A DNA stretch of 64,000 nt from contig NZ_ATUU01000001.1 of the NCBI RefSeq assembly GCF_000420365.1, forward strand, positions 372,001-436,000, in the 5' to 3' direction. The notes below the pieces were generated by a model that did not search any database, was not told the DNA's origin, and saw only the letters and a program-made list of their open reading frames with translations. Both the position numbers and the translations under genes were made by a program. The DNA comes from Weissella halotolerans DSM 20190. GTDB lineage: Bacteria; Bacillota; Bacilli; Lactobacillales; Lactobacillaceae. This document shows positions 25,553-35,460 of this stretch, in pieces (within the stretch, counting starts at the first letter, position 1; each line of letters opens with the position of its first letter).

Positions 25553-27238
25553 CTACATTTCCTTAGGTGCCTTAACCCCTAGCATATGTAAGGACTCAGT
25601 CAATACTTGTGAGACTGCTGACACAAGAGCTAGACGAGCATTCAACTCTGCATCATCCTCAAGCACCTTAGAATGCGCATAATACTTATTAAAAGCACGT
25701 GCTAGATTTAATGCATACTTGGCAATCACTGATGGTTCACGTTCAAGCCAGGCCCGCTTAACTATTCGTGGGAAATCGCCCAATGCCTTCTCAACTTCCC
25801 AAGCATTGGGATCCGTCAATGTTAATGTTGTCAAATCTAACTCTGGCATACCGGCCTTACGAAGGATGGATTGCGCTCTTGCATTAGCATACTGTACATA
25901 AGGACCAGTATCACCTTCAAACCGCACCACATCCGCTAGATTAAAGTCAAAGTTACCAATCCGTTCATTCATTAAGTCATGAAAGACAACCGCACCTGTC
26001 CCTACCTCATGAGCTACCAAGTCCTTATCTGCTAAGTCAGGATTTTTCTCTTCAATTTGTTGTCGTGCTAGGTCAATAGAATCATTTAAGACATCTTTGA
26101 GCAAAATAATCCGACCTGAACGGGTAGACAATTTCTTACCACCAACGGTAATCAGGCCAAAAGAAATATGCTCAATATCATCGGACCAGGCGTACCCCAT
26201 CTTTTTCAAAATTGCTTTCAATTGTAAGAAGTGTTCACGTTGTTCCCCACCAACTACATAGAGCGACTTAACAAAGTTGTAATTACGCTTACGGAAAATA
26301 GCCGCTGCTAAATCACGGGTCATATAAAGGGTTGCCCCATCAGACCGTTGAATCATGGCTACGTTGAGCCCCTCATCTTCCAGATCAACAACCTGAGCCC
26401 CTTGAGAAGGTACCAAAAGGTGCTTTTCCTTTAAGAGGTCAATCACTTCTTCCATCTTATCGTTATAGAAGGCTTCCCCATTAAATGAGTCAAACTCAAT
26501 ATCGAGCATGTCATAAATTTCCATGAATTCCTTCAAAGATTCTTCACGGAACCAGGTCCAAAGTTGGGTTGCCTCTGGGTCGCCATCTTCAAGCTTTTTA
26601 AACCAAGCTCGCCCTTCGTCGTTTAGACTAGGATCAGTTTCGGCTTCCTTGTGGAAACGAACATAGTACTTTACTAGGGTGTTGATGGGGTCCGCTTTAA
26701 CTTCAGCCTCTGATCCCCAACGTTTATAAGCCGACATCAACTTACCAAATTGAGTTCCCCAATCACCAAGATGATTAATTTTAATTGGTTGATACCCATT
26801 GGCACGTGAAATTTCAGCCAAGGCATTACCAATCACGGTTGACCGCAAATGCCCCATCGACATTGGCTTAGCAATGTTAGGTGATGACATGTCAATCGTA
26901 ACGTGTCCAGCCTGTCCGTCCGTATTATGACCATATGCTTCATTTTCTAACACGGTATGCAAAATTTCAGCTCCCGTGGCAGTTTGGTCAAGGAAAAAAT
27001 TAACATAAGGGCCCGCTGCTTCCACTTTAGCAAATCCTTGTTGGTTCACCGCAGCTGCTAGCTCCGTAGCAATTAGGTTTGGTGCCTGATGCCGACTTTT
27101 AGCTAAAAAGAAAGTTGGTAGGGCAAAATCGCCCAACCGTGAATCCTTTGGAACCTCTACTTTAGCTTCAATGTCTTCAAGGCTAAGCTCGGGTAAAACC
27201 GGTGTTAGTGCCTGTGCAACTTGTGTCTTATAGTCCAT
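25553..27238 (-). CDS. argS: Arginyl-tRNA synthetase
   Basis: The enzyme charges tRNA-Arg for translation. The 561-residue class I synthetase has an N-terminal additional domain (1-110). The HIGH-type motif is in SPNIAKPMSMGHLRSTVIGN, the KMSKS equivalent in GGKKLSTRSGR, and a C-terminal DALR anticodon-binding domain ends in MLGVKAPKEM. It is preceded by a DUF2187 gene 6 nt away and followed by argR, linking arginine charging with the arginine regulator. No T-box is visible, as the start lies directly behind the upstream gene. Confidence 0.97.
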   Translation of the reverse strand: MDYKTQVAQALTPVLPELSLEDIEAKVEVPKDSRLGDFALPTFFLAKSRHQAPNLIATELAAAVNQQGFAKVEAAGPYVNFFLDQTATGAEILHTVLENEAYGHNTDGQAGHVTIDMSSPNIAKPMSMGHLRSTVIGNALAEISRANGYQPIKINHLGDWGTQFGKLMSAYKRWGSEAEVKADPINTLVKYYVRFHKEAETDPSLNDEGRAWFKKLEDGDPEATQLWTWFREESLKEFMEIYDMLDIEFDSFNGEAFYNDKMEEVIDLLKEKHLLVPSQGAQVVDLEDEGLNVAMIQRSDGATLYMTRDLAAAIFRKRNYNFVKSLYVVGGEQREHFLQLKAILKKMGYAWSDDIEHISFGLITVGGKKLSTRSGRIILLKDVLNDSIDLARQQIEEKNPDLADKDLVAHEVGTGAVVFHDLMNERIGNFDFNLADVVRFEGDTGPYVQYANARAQSILRKAGMPELDLTTLTLTDPNAWEVEKALGDFPRIVKRAWLEREPSVIAKYALNLARAFNKYYAHSKVLEDDAELNARLALVSAVSQVLTESLHMLGVKAPKEM

Positions 27239-27244
27239 CTTGCC

Positions 27245-27586
27245 TTACTTCCCTTTCTCTTTCTGATCCTCGCTGCTTTCCTCCTTAGCGGTATCCGTTG
27301 AGGATGCTCCCTCATCAGCATTTTCATCTTCACTAGGTCGTGGTGCTGGGTGGTCAGTCTTCTTTAAAATTTTAGTTGTTTCCATAGGAACGATGGCACG
27401 TTGGTTAAACTCATTCACAGTCGCCGCATCCTTTGGATCATAATCAACAATCATGATCATCATAGAATGTTCATAAATTTTTTCGACAATGCCGGCAAAA
27501 TCATGCTCAAAATTAGCAAACTGCTTAGCCGCCACGTAGTCACCAATATCAAATTCAGATGTATTTACAGTTGGTTCCTTAGCCAT
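27245..27586 (-). CDS. DUF2187 family protein
   Basis: This 113-residue protein of unknown function has an N-terminal DUF2187 module of about 70 residues (FDIGDYVAAKQFANFEHDFAG and VEKIYEHSMMIMIVDYD pattern), which resembles KOW/SH3-like folds. The tail is highly acidic and Ser-rich (ENADEGASSTDTAKEESSE) and probably disordered. It lies between murE and argS in the same transcript. No function is assigned. Confidence 0.8.
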   Translation of the reverse strand: MAKEPTVNTSEFDIGDYVAAKQFANFEHDFAGIVEKIYEHSMMIMIVDYDPKDAATVNEFNQRAIVPMETTKILKKTDHPAPRPSEDENADEGASSTDTAKEESSEDQKEKGK

Positions 27587-27651
27587 TGCTGTTCCCCCTT
27601 GTTTCGTTTCATAGTCAATCGAGTCATTATAGCAAATTTCACCTTAAATTG

Positions 27652-29187
27652 CTACTTGTCCCCTTCTAAGGAGTGGACAACCCGTTTAGCAATAGCCCAA
27701 TCGTTCTCATAAGGTACATCAACCCCATTCGTCTTTTGGTACTCATCCATCCCCTTACCAGCTAAAACGACCACATCCGCTGGTCCAGAATGTTTTATTG
27801 CTTCCGTAATGGCTTGCGTGCGATTCATTTGCCGATGTACCACCACTTTTGGGTTCGTAATCGCTGCTTGAATTTCATCAGCAATTGCATTGGGATCTTC
27901 AAACTGTGGATCATCACTAGTCAAATAGACCACATCGCTCTGTTCATTAACCGCTTTTCCAATCCCAGGGCGTCTAGAGACCCCCTTGTTTCCCGGTGCG
28001 CCAACCACAATCGTCAATTTTTGTACATGTTCATTGGCTTTAACAAAATGTAACAAGGCTGCAATAGAAGCATAATTATGCGCATAATCAACATAAATCG
28101 TTCCATGACGCTTAGTCGTGATTTCTTGCATGCGACCAGGGACCTTTACCGTGGTCAAAGCTTTTTGCATCGCCTTAGCATCGGTTCCTACTAACCGGGT
28201 CGCAATCATTGCAGCAACTGCATTACCCTGGTTAAAATCGCCAGGCATATCTAAGGTATACTCGCCAGTCAACCCTAATTGTTCTGCTTGTTGGCCATGT
28301 TCATCCAGACGAAATGTACTTCCTTGAAGATCTTCTTTGATCGTCTCATAAGTTACCTCAGCCGACCGTTCTAAATCGTCTGTTTTGCGGGCATACAGCC
28401 AGATGCCATCAGCAGGTACGTCCTCACGGGCCCGCTCAATTAATGGTGCAAAATGGTCACTATCCGCATTTAAAACAATCTGTTCAGCATGGTCAAATAA
28501 CATCATTTTGCAGGCCAAGTAGTCGGCAAAATCAGGATGTTCATTTGGTCCAATATGATCAGGACTGATATTTAGAAACACACCCACATTAAAGTGTAAC
28601 CCATAGACCCGTTCCTTCTTGTAGGCCTGTGATGAAACTTCCATGACCATGTGGGTCATCCCATTGTTTACTGCTTCATGCATCCATCTAAAAAGGTCTA
28701 GTGATTCAGGTGTTGTTAAATGTGCTCGGTAATGGTTGGCAGGATTGGGCCCTGTAATGACTTGTACGGTCGATGATAAGGCTGCCTTACCCTGGGTTGC
28801 CTCATTCATCATTTCATAAGCCATGTAAGCAGTTGAGGTCTTCCCCTTTGTTCCCGTGATGCCAATTAAAGCCAGTTGGTTTTGTGGGTAGTCATAAAAA
28901 GCCATGCTTAGGATGCTCATAGCGGCTGCGACATCATCAACGCGAAAAGTTGGTACAGTCGTTTCATGATGAAAGTCCATCGGTGCAACAATTGCACAGG
29001 CTCCCTTTTGCAAAGCTTCTTCTAGATAGGCTGCTTTAAAGTTTCCCTTAATAAAAAGCAAGGTCTTTGGGCGCACAGACTGTGAATTATAGGCTAGATG
29101 TTCTACCTCACCCTTAAAGTCAGCTCCCGTTTTTAAAAGGCCATTGTCAGCCAACAAGTACGTAATTTGTTCTGCTGTTAGCGTCAT
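27652..29187 (-). CDS. murE: UDP-MurNAc-tripeptide synthetase MurE (L-lysine type)
   Basis: This Mur ligase adds the third residue of the peptidoglycan stem peptide in the cytoplasm. The 511-residue protein has the ATP loop GITGTKGKTSTAYMAY, HLTTPESLDLFRWM and the C-terminal VVLAGKGMDEYQ. The specificity motif reads DDPQ (TSDDPQFEDP) rather than the DNPR of diaminopimelate ligases, so L-lysine is the likely substrate. That fits a lactic acid bacterium with Lys-type peptidoglycan. The gene follows the HAM1-like gene by 13 nt. Confidence 0.93.
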   Translation of the reverse strand: MTLTAEQITYLLADNGLLKTGADFKGEVEHLAYNSQSVRPKTLLFIKGNFKAAYLEEALQKGACAIVAPMDFHHETTVPTFRVDDVAAAMSILSMAFYDYPQNQLALIGITGTKGKTSTAYMAYEMMNEATQGKAALSSTVQVITGPNPANHYRAHLTTPESLDLFRWMHEAVNNGMTHMVMEVSSQAYKKERVYGLHFNVGVFLNISPDHIGPNEHPDFADYLACKMMLFDHAEQIVLNADSDHFAPLIERAREDVPADGIWLYARKTDDLERSAEVTYETIKEDLQGSTFRLDEHGQQAEQLGLTGEYTLDMPGDFNQGNAVAAMIATRLVGTDAKAMQKALTTVKVPGRMQEITTKRHGTIYVDYAHNYASIAALLHFVKANEHVQKLTIVVGAPGNKGVSRRPGIGKAVNEQSDVVYLTSDDPQFEDPNAIADEIQAAITNPKVVVHRQMNRTQAITEAIKHSGPADVVVLAGKGMDEYQKTNGVDVPYENDWAIAKRVVHSLEGDK

Positions 29188-29200
29188 TAGTTGCTCCTCT

Positions 29201-29806
29201 TTAATTAATAGCTTGCTTTCCTTGTTCCGTTAAAATCTGTAATAATTTTTGGACGGCTCGCCCACGAGGCGCATACACCAATCGCTGTCTAGCCGTCATC
29301 TCCCCAATTGTTTGCCCGTTTTCTGCCAATAAAATGTTGTATAGACCCTGATTTCCCCGTGCCAAGTCGCTAATCGCAACTCCACCACGCCCTTGTGTTT
29401 GAATAACCTGACCATTCGGTTTAATCAGGTAAAAGTCAGATTGGATATAAGCACGCCGGGATTTTTCTTTTGTTAAAAGTGAGAGCACATAGTCATTAAT
29501 AGCTTCGTCTGTTTTAAGTTGATGGGCTTGAAATTCACGCATTGTCGTCACACCAAAATGGTCCGGTAAACTATCAATAAAGAGGGCCGAATCGTCTGCT
29601 AATACTGTCCGGGTGGGCAAAAGGCGATGAATCGTTTCCGCTTTTACCTGGGCATTGGTACGCATATCATTCTGTGTTTCAGCAGGAAAGTGAATTGCCG
29701 GATGCACCTGACGATAATTCACCGCTTCTTGACCTAACAGAGCAAAATATGTGCGTATTTCGTCTGTCTTATGGGTATTATTAGAGGCCACAATTATTTC
29801 ATTCAT
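29201..29806 (-). CDS. HAM1/RdgB-like nucleotide pyrophosphatase, divergent
   Basis: The family hydrolyses non-canonical purine nucleotides (ITP, XTP) to monophosphates. The 201-residue protein keeps VASNNTHKTDEI and the metal-binding LADDSALFIDSLP. The usual DDSGL motif reads DDSAL, and the C-terminal GFGYDP motif is replaced by RGNQGLYNILL. Fold assignment is good, but activity on ITP/XTP is less certain than for a canonical RdgB. It overlaps folC by 8 nt and precedes murE. Confidence 0.75.
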   Translation of the reverse strand: MNEIIVASNNTHKTDEIRTYFALLGQEAVNYRQVHPAIHFPAETQNDMRTNAQVKAETIHRLLPTRTVLADDSALFIDSLPDHFGVTTMREFQAHQLKTDEAINDYVLSLLTKEKSRRAYIQSDFYLIKPNGQVIQTQGRGGVAISDLARGNQGLYNILLAENGQTIGEMTARQRLVYAPRGRAVQKLLQILTEQGKQAIN

Positions 29807-31106
29807 TTAATGTAAATCCTCCTGCATGAATTGCTCGCAATGTATAAAAAGAACCTGTCACAACAATGAGTCTCTTCGTATCTTTACGTATCCGGCGGGC
29901 TAAGTTAATTGCCGCCTCTGGATCGTCAGCAATCTCAACATTTACATTACTTTGCATCACAATTTTGGCTGCCAGTTCATCAGCACTCATGCCTTGGGGG
30001 GTGTCCGGTTTAACAGCAATGACTTGGTCCGTATCTGGTAAGATTTGCTCTAAAATATCCCGCCAATTCTTGTCTTTCATTAACCCGAGTACATAAACTG
30101 GTTTAGCTTCTAAGTGCCAAGCATGTAAGGAGGTGACTAAATTCTCAATTTCACTTGGGTTATGCGCCCCATCATAAAGGATGTTGTTCTTAGCATCATA
30201 TTCCATTCGTCCCCGAACCTTCATATTGGCTAGCGCTTGTGCTAAATCAGCGACTGGAATTCGCGTCCCCCGTTTGCGCAAAACACGCACAATCTCTAAA
30301 ACAATGGCTAAGTTTTTTACCTGGTAAGAACCAGTCAAAGGTAACTGTAATTGTTTATAGTGATCGACATTTAAGACCAAACCAGTCGGTGTCGACCGAA
30401 TAATGGTAATACTAGGCTTTTCGCCATCATACCAACTGGCTCCCACTGCCACTGTTCGTTCTTGCAAGAGTTTTGTTACTTCCCTTGCCTGACCAGGATA
30501 ATTAATCACGACAGCACCTGGCTTAATTGCACCGGCCTTGTCCTGAGTGATTTCTGAAATCCGGTCAGTATCGTTGGCTTCATAATCTAAGTCAATTTTT
30601 GTAAAGGCAACAATGAGGGGCGCTTCTATTGCATTAGTAGCATCGCACAAACCTGCTAAGCCAGCCTCCACAATGGCAAATTGCACCTCATGATGGTAAA
30701 AATAATCTAACGCAATCAAGGTCCACCATTCAAACTTAGTAAGCGTATTAACCTGTCCCCCATGCTTCTCTAGGGCTCTCAAGATTCGACGATAACTGCT
30801 AATAAAATCAGTTTCACGAATTGCTACACCATTCAATTGAATCATGTCACGATCATCTAAAATCGCAGGCGAAGAAAAGTGCCCAATTCGATACCCTGCA
30901 CCGTGCAAAGCCGCCGCCGTCATTGCCCCAGTTGATCCCTTACCATCAGTACCAACAACATGAATTATTTTCAAATGCCGATCCGGTTGACCAATCCAAT
31001 TTAGCACCTCCCGAAGAATATGCCACCGTTCACGGTCACCGTGATAGGTCTGCTGATTTTTTTCAATTTGCTTATTAATCTGTCGGTACACATCTGCAAT
31101 TCCCAT
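29799..31106 (-). CDS. folC: Folylpolyglutamate/dihydrofolate synthase family protein
   Basis: The enzyme adds glutamates to folates, trapping them in the cell. The 435-residue Mur-ligase-fold protein has the P-loop GTDGKGST and the catalytic-domain motif DGAHNPSEI. The canonical SPHL...ERI loop reads SPAILDDRDMI, so this is a diverged paralogue such as the second FolC copies found in lactobacilli. No other folate-synthesis gene is in the window, but the folate importer folT is at 54.7 kb. I prefer the ATG at 31106 with GGGAG upstream over the GTG at 31121. Confidence 0.85.
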   Translation of the reverse strand: MGIADVYRQINKQIEKNQQTYHGDRERWHILREVLNWIGQPDRHLKIIHVVGTDGKGSTGAMTAAALHGAGYRIGHFSSPAILDDRDMIQLNGVAIRETDFISSYRRILRALEKHGGQVNTLTKFEWWTLIALDYFYHHEVQFAIVEAGLAGLCDATNAIEAPLIVAFTKIDLDYEANDTDRISEITQDKAGAIKPGAVVINYPGQAREVTKLLQERTVAVGASWYDGEKPSITIIRSTPTGLVLNVDHYKQLQLPLTGSYQVKNLAIVLEIVRVLRKRGTRIPVADLAQALANMKVRGRMEYDAKNNILYDGAHNPSEIENLVTSLHAWHLEAKPVYVLGLMKDKNWRDILEQILPDTDQVIAVKPDTPQGMSADELAAKIVMQSNVNVEIADDPEAAINLARRIRKDTKRLIVVTGSFYTLRAIHAGGFTLNE

Positions 31107-31171
31107 GCGTTTCTCTCCCACTCCCCTTTACTTTAAGCTTACTTGAGTCGTGTGATACCAGTAAGTCATCA

Positions 31172-32134
31172 TTATTTTTTAATTCCTAAATCCACCGGTG
31201 GTAAGACAAACTGATTCTTGTTCATTGAAGCCACATCAGCCACCATAGTAATGCGAGCTTGATGGTCAATAAAGGTCATTGGTGCATCTCCCCCATATTC
31301 ACCATCAACATTAATCATAATTTTCCGTTGATTATCACGTTTAGGTTTTATCGTAATTTTAGAGGATTTTACGTATAGAAGATTATCATCCTCAATATGT
31401 TTACCTGTTAAGACCTCAGTAACCAAGCCAATTAATTCATTTAACTTAGCCGTTTTAACAACTAGTAAGGTAAACTTGCCATCATCCAATTTAGCATCCG
31501 GCACTAGTTGTTCGAATCCACCTACCGAGTTGGTTAAGGCTAAGAAAAACATCGATGCTTGACCATCAAATGTCCCATCATCATAGTCAATCTGAACATC
31601 CATTGGTCTAACTTGTGGGAGCATCTCAGCCCCTTTCACCAAATAGGCCAGATAGCCATACATTGATTTAAGTCGTGAAGGCACTGAATACGTCAACTCA
31701 GACAAGGAGCCACCAGCTGCAATGTTGACAAAATAGGTGTCACCGGCCTGACCAATATCCATCTTGGCCCCTTGGCCCTTTAAGATAACCTTAGCGGCTT
31801 CAAGCGGACTTTCACGTGGAATATGCAAAGCACGCGCATAATCATTTGTCGTGCCGGCTGGAATAATGGCTAATAAGGGGGGCGTCGCTAAACCAGCAAT
31901 TCCATTAACAACCTCGTTAATAGTCCCATCACCACCAGCGGCTACAATTAAATCAAAGCCTGCTAAAGCAGCACGGGTTGCTTCATTTTGAGCTGAATTT
32001 GGTGCTGCTGTCGTAGCAAAAGCACTGGTTTCATAACCCGCTTGCTCATAAACATCTAAAATTTCCACCAAGTCGCGTCGAATGGCCTCACGTCCTGAGG
32101 TCGGGTTATAGATAATCCGTGCTCGCTTTGTCAT
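31172..32134 (-). CDS. dgkB: Diacylglycerol kinase (DgkB-like lipid kinase)
   Basis: The enzyme phosphorylates diacylglycerol to phosphatidic acid, recycling lipid released by lipoteichoic acid synthesis. The ~320-residue protein has the DAGK catalytic motifs NPTSGREA, AAGGDGTINEVVNGI and PAGTTNDYARAL. The ATG at 32134 (MTKRARIIYNP) has AGGAGC upstream, so the upstream in-frame extension is not used. It lies between gatB and folC; the gat-dgkB linkage is common in lactic acid bacteria. Confidence 0.93.
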   Translation of the reverse strand: MTKRARIIYNPTSGREAIRRDLVEILDVYEQAGYETSAFATTAAPNSAQNEATRAALAGFDLIVAAGGDGTINEVVNGIAGLATPPLLAIIPAGTTNDYARALHIPRESPLEAAKVILKGQGAKMDIGQAGDTYFVNIAAGGSLSELTYSVPSRLKSMYGYLAYLVKGAEMLPQVRPMDVQIDYDDGTFDGQASMFFLALTNSVGGFEQLVPDAKLDDGKFTLLVVKTAKLNELIGLVTEVLTGKHIEDDNLLYVKSSKITIKPKRDNQRKIMINVDGEYGGDAPMTFIDHQARITMVADVASMNKNQFVLPPVDLGIKK

Positions 32135-32167
32135 TTTCCTGCTCCTGTCTTTTTTTTTGCTATGTAT

Positions 32168-32187
32168 GCCAGCCAAGACTGGCTGGC
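32168..32187. repeat. Perfect 8-bp hairpin between gatB and dgkB
   Basis: GCCAGCCA-AGAC-TGGCTGGC is a compact GC-rich stem-loop 21 nt after the gatB stop. It lacks a U-run, so it may stabilise the gatB 3' end or lower dgkB read-through. Confidence 0.6.
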
Positions 32188-32208
32188 GAACCCCTTCATT
32201 ACCCCTTG

Positions 32209-33654
32209 TTATTCAGGCTTACGCGCTTGTAAAGCCGTCATCAACAACTGGTTAACCACGCTAGGGTTGGCGTTTCCATGAGTAACCTTCATAATTTGAC
32301 CAATCAAGTACCCAACAGCCCGATCTTTACCACCATGAAAATCAATGACTGATTGTTCATTAGCATCCAGTACTTGGTCAATAATTGGTTGCAGGTCCTT
32401 AGGGTCAGATAATTGCTTAAGTCCCTTTTCTTCAACAAAGGCGATTGGGTCTTTACCTTCTGTGATAGCTGTAAAGACTCGTTTAGCCATCTTTGTTGAA
32501 ATCGTCCCATCCTCAATCAAATTAATCATGGCAGCCAAATGGGCTGGTGTTAACTGGGTATCTTCTAAGTCTACTTGCTTTTCATTAAGATAAGCATTAA
32601 CATCCCCCATCAGGTAATTAGCCGCCCGTTTTGGATTAGCACCTGCCGCAACCGTTGCATCAAAAAAGTCTGACATTGCTAAGGTTTGTGTTAAGACCTT
32701 AGCATCATAGGGCTCTAATCCTAGAGTACCAACGTAATGAGCCCGCCGTTCAGGGGCTGACTTAGGCAAACGTTGTGCAACCTCATCTACCCATTCATCA
32801 CTCACCTTAATTGGTGCCAAATCTGGTTCGGGGAAGTAACGATAATCATCTGCCGTTTCCTTTTCCCGCATCAAAATGGTCCCCCCAGTTGCTTCGTCAT
32901 AACGACGTGTCTGCTGGCGAACAGTACCCCCGGCTAAATAGATTTTGGCTTGTCGTTCTTCTTCAAAAGCCAAACCTTTACGCACATAGTTAAAGGAATT
33001 CAAATTCTTCAATTCTACCTTAGTGCCATACTGATCCGAACCTACTGGACGAATGGAGATATTAGCATCCACACGCATTGATCCTTCCTGCATTTTCACA
33101 TCAGAGATACCGGTAAATTGAATTGCTTCACGCAGGGCTTCTAAATAGGCGTAGGCCTCTTCTGGACTATGTAAATCTGGTGCCCCAACAATTTCAATCA
33201 GTGGTGTTCCTTGGCGATTCAAATCAACATAAGAATAACCATCAGTCCCGTGCGTGTTCTTACCAGCATCCTCTTCCACATGCAATTCAGTAATGCCAAC
33301 CCGCTTTTTCTCACCATCAACTTCAATCTCTAACCATCCCTCGCGGCCAATTGGTGTTTCTTGCTGGGTAATTTGATAGGCCTTGGGATTGTCAGGATAA
33401 AAGTAATTTTTACGGTCCCAATGTAAATCACGCGTCACGGATGCATGCAGAGCAGTAGCGGCCATCATCCCATATTCCAAAGCCCCTTGATTAGCCTGTG
33501 GCAAGACGCCTGGATAGCCCCAGTCAATCACATTGGTCTTTTGGTTAGGCTGGGCCCCATATTCAGCTGGCGCAGGTGACATCGCCTTAGACTGCGTTTT
33601 TAATTCAATATGCACTTCTAACCCAATTGTTGTTTCAAAATTTGGCACAGTCAT
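32209..33654 (-). CDS. gatB: Aspartyl/glutamyl-tRNA amidotransferase subunit B
   Basis: GatB is the tRNA-binding and kinase subunit of GatCAB, which turns Glu-tRNA-Gln (and Asp-tRNA-Asn) into the amidated forms. The 481-residue protein starts with [13 protein letters not shown] and has the cradle motif [13 protein letters not shown] and the C-terminal YqeY/tail domain ([17 protein letters not shown]). Start and gatA stop overlap (TAATG), with GGAGG upstream. It forms a complete gatC-gatA-gatB unit here. Confidence 0.97.
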   Translation of the reverse strand: MTVPNFETTIGLEVHIELKTQSKAMSPAPAEYGAQPNQKTNVIDWGYPGVLPQANQGALEYGMMAATALHASVTRDLHWDRKNYFYPDNPKAYQITQQETPIGREGWLEIEVDGEKKRVGITELHVEEDAGKNTHGTDGYSYVDLNRQGTPLIEIVGAPDLHSPEEAYAYLEALREAIQFTGISDVKMQEGSMRVDANISIRPVGSDQYGTKVELKNLNSFNYVRKGLAFEEERQAKIYLAGGTVRQQTRRYDEATGGTILMREKETADDYRYFPEPDLAPIKVSDEWVDEVAQRLPKSAPERRAHYVGTLGLEPYDAKVLTQTLAMSDFFDATVAAGANPKRAANYLMGDVNAYLNEKQVDLEDTQLTPAHLAAMINLIEDGTISTKMAKRVFTAITEGKDPIAFVEEKGLKQLSDPKDLQPIIDQVLDANEQSVIDFHGGKDRAVGYLIGQIMKVTHGNANPSVVNQLLMTALQARKPE

Positions 33655-35111
33655 TAGTGTTCACCTCCAGGAATTTGCTCATATAACTTAGTCGCCTGTT
33701 CAAAGGCGTAACCAACTTGGTAAAGGGTTGCTTCGGCAAAGGCGGCACCAATTAATTGCATTCCAACTGGCAGTCCATTAACAAAGCCGGCATTGATGGA
33801 CATGGCTGGTAAGCCAGCCATGTTAACTGGAATCGTCAACGCATCATTCATATAAGTAACTTCAGGATCATCTGTGTTTTGTCCAAAATCATAGGCCACG
33901 TTGGGTGCAGTTGGCGCCACAATGATATCATAATCAGCAAAAACACGTTGGAAATCCTCAATCATGAGCGTACGCACCTGAGCTGCCTTTTTAAAGAAGG
34001 CATCATAGGAGCCGGCAGATAAGGAATACGTTCCTAACATAATGCGCCGTTTAACCTCAGGGCCGAAACCTTGTGAACGTGATTGCACATAGACCTCCTC
34101 TAAGGTCTTGGCATCACTCGCCCGGTAACCGTAGCGAATACCATCGAACCGTTGCAAGTTAGAGGATGCCTCAGAAGACGCTAAAATGTAATAAGCCGCT
34201 ACCCCATATTTGGTATGTGGCAAACTAACGGTATCAACACTAGCTCCAAGCTTAACGAGTTGATTAATAGCGGCCTTTACAGTCGCCTGAACATTTTTGT
34301 CCACCCCAGCACCAAAGTACTCACTAGGAACCGCTACTTTTAAGCCTGACAAATCAGTTGTTAACTGGGCTGCATAATCAGGAACTGGCCGATCTGAACT
34401 GGTTTGATCCTGATCATCATGACCGGCCGCTGCAGCTAAGACGTAAGCATTATCCTTAACTGTCCGCGTTAAAATTCCCACCTGATCAAAAGATGACCCA
34501 AAGGCAATCGCACCAAAACGGGAAATTCGACCATACGTTGGTTTCATACCAACAATGCCATTAAAGGCCGCTGGTTGACGAACTGACCCTCCGGTATCGG
34601 TACCCAAGGCAAATGGCACTTGACCTGTAGCAACGGCCACGGCTGAACCACCTGATGACCCACCTGGTACCTTTGTTTGATCCCAAGCATTCTTTGTTTC
34701 TTGGAAATAAGACGTTTCCGTCGTAGACCCCATGGCAAATTCATCCATGTTTAGCTTTCCCACACCAATGGCCCCATGCTTTTTTAAGTTAGCAACCACC
34801 GTTGCATCATAAATGGGCACAAAATTAGCTAACATTCGTGAAGCTGCTGTCGTCAATACACCTTTGGTCACTAAGTTATCTTTAATCCCATATGGAATCC
34901 CTGATAAAATTTCATCTGGATCTACACCCCGTTCATCGAGAGCGCGTGCTTGAGCCAACGCGGATTCATCCATCACCGTAATGAAAGCCTGATACTTTGA
35001 ATCAATTTTAGCAATATTATCTAGCGTAGCAGTGACTAATTCTTCAACGGTTAATTCCTTAGCCACCAACTGGGCATGTAATGTTTCTAAATCTGTTTTG
35101 AAGAAATTCAT
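33654..35111 (-). CDS. gatA: Aspartyl/glutamyl-tRNA amidotransferase subunit A
   Basis: GatA is the amidase subunit of GatCAB; it releases ammonia from glutamine. The 485-residue protein has the Ser-cisSer-Lys triad of the amidase signature family: Lys in PYGIKDNLV, and the serines in [13 protein letters not shown] and [11 protein letters not shown]. It overlaps gatC upstream and gatB downstream by one base at each junction, which points to tight translational coupling and equal subunit amounts. Confidence 0.97.
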   Translation of the reverse strand: MNFFKTDLETLHAQLVAKELTVEELVTATLDNIAKIDSKYQAFITVMDESALAQARALDERGVDPDEILSGIPYGIKDNLVTKGVLTTAASRMLANFVPIYDATVVANLKKHGAIGVGKLNMDEFAMGSTTETSYFQETKNAWDQTKVPGGSSGGSAVAVATGQVPFALGTDTGGSVRQPAAFNGIVGMKPTYGRISRFGAIAFGSSFDQVGILTRTVKDNAYVLAAAAGHDDQDQTSSDRPVPDYAAQLTTDLSGLKVAVPSEYFGAGVDKNVQATVKAAINQLVKLGASVDTVSLPHTKYGVAAYYILASSEASSNLQRFDGIRYGYRASDAKTLEEVYVQSRSQGFGPEVKRRIMLGTYSLSAGSYDAFFKKAAQVRTLMIEDFQRVFADYDIIVAPTAPNVAYDFGQNTDDPEVTYMNDALTIPVNMAGLPAMSINAGFVNGLPVGMQLIGAAFAEATLYQVGYAFEQATKLYEQIPGGEH

Positions 35112-35422
35112 TATTTATCAGCTCCTTCATCAATAATTGCTGGGACCTTAATCAGATCTCCTTCACGTTCAGGGGCATTCGCCAATAAAGCCGTGGCTTG
35201 CTGTGCATCAACAGCAACATCAGCGCGTAACACATTTTGTACGTCACTTGGGCTATACGTTGGTTTGACTCCAGTCGTATCAACTTCGGCCAAGGTATTC
35301 ACTAAGTCGAAAATTTTTGCTAATTGTTCCGTCATTGAAGCTGCCTCTTCTGGTTGCAGCGTTAATTTAGCTAAGGAAGCCACTGCTTCTACTTCCGTTT
35401 TGCTTAACGGTTCTTGTGCCAT
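35111..35422 (-). CDS. gatC: Aspartyl/glutamyl-tRNA amidotransferase subunit C
   Basis: GatC is the small assembly subunit that clamps GatA to GatB. The protein has about 103 residues with the usual [11 protein letters not shown] and two-helix N-terminal pattern, and the Asp/Pro-rich middle [15 protein letters not shown] chose ATG 35422 (MAQEPLSK), which has GGGAG 8 nt upstream, over two earlier in-frame ATGs. The gene follows the RsmF-like methyltransferase by 38 nt. Confidence 0.95.
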   Translation of the reverse strand: MAQEPLSKTEVEAVASLAKLTLQPEEAASMTEQLAKIFDLVNTLAEVDTTGVKPTYSPSDVQNVLRADVAVDAQQATALLANAPEREGDLIKVPAIIDEGADK

Positions 35423-35460
35423 GTCTTCTTCTCCCATCTTTCCTGTAGTCGTCATAAACT

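Noticed and set aside
25553-27586. T-box leader in front of argS
   Set aside because: Only 6 nt separate the DUF2187 stop from the argS start, and no T-box core (TGGNACCGCG-like) is visible upstream.
32168-32187. Hairpin after gatB as a rho-independent terminator
   Set aside because: The stem is perfect but there is no U-run on either strand, so I list it only as an inverted repeat.
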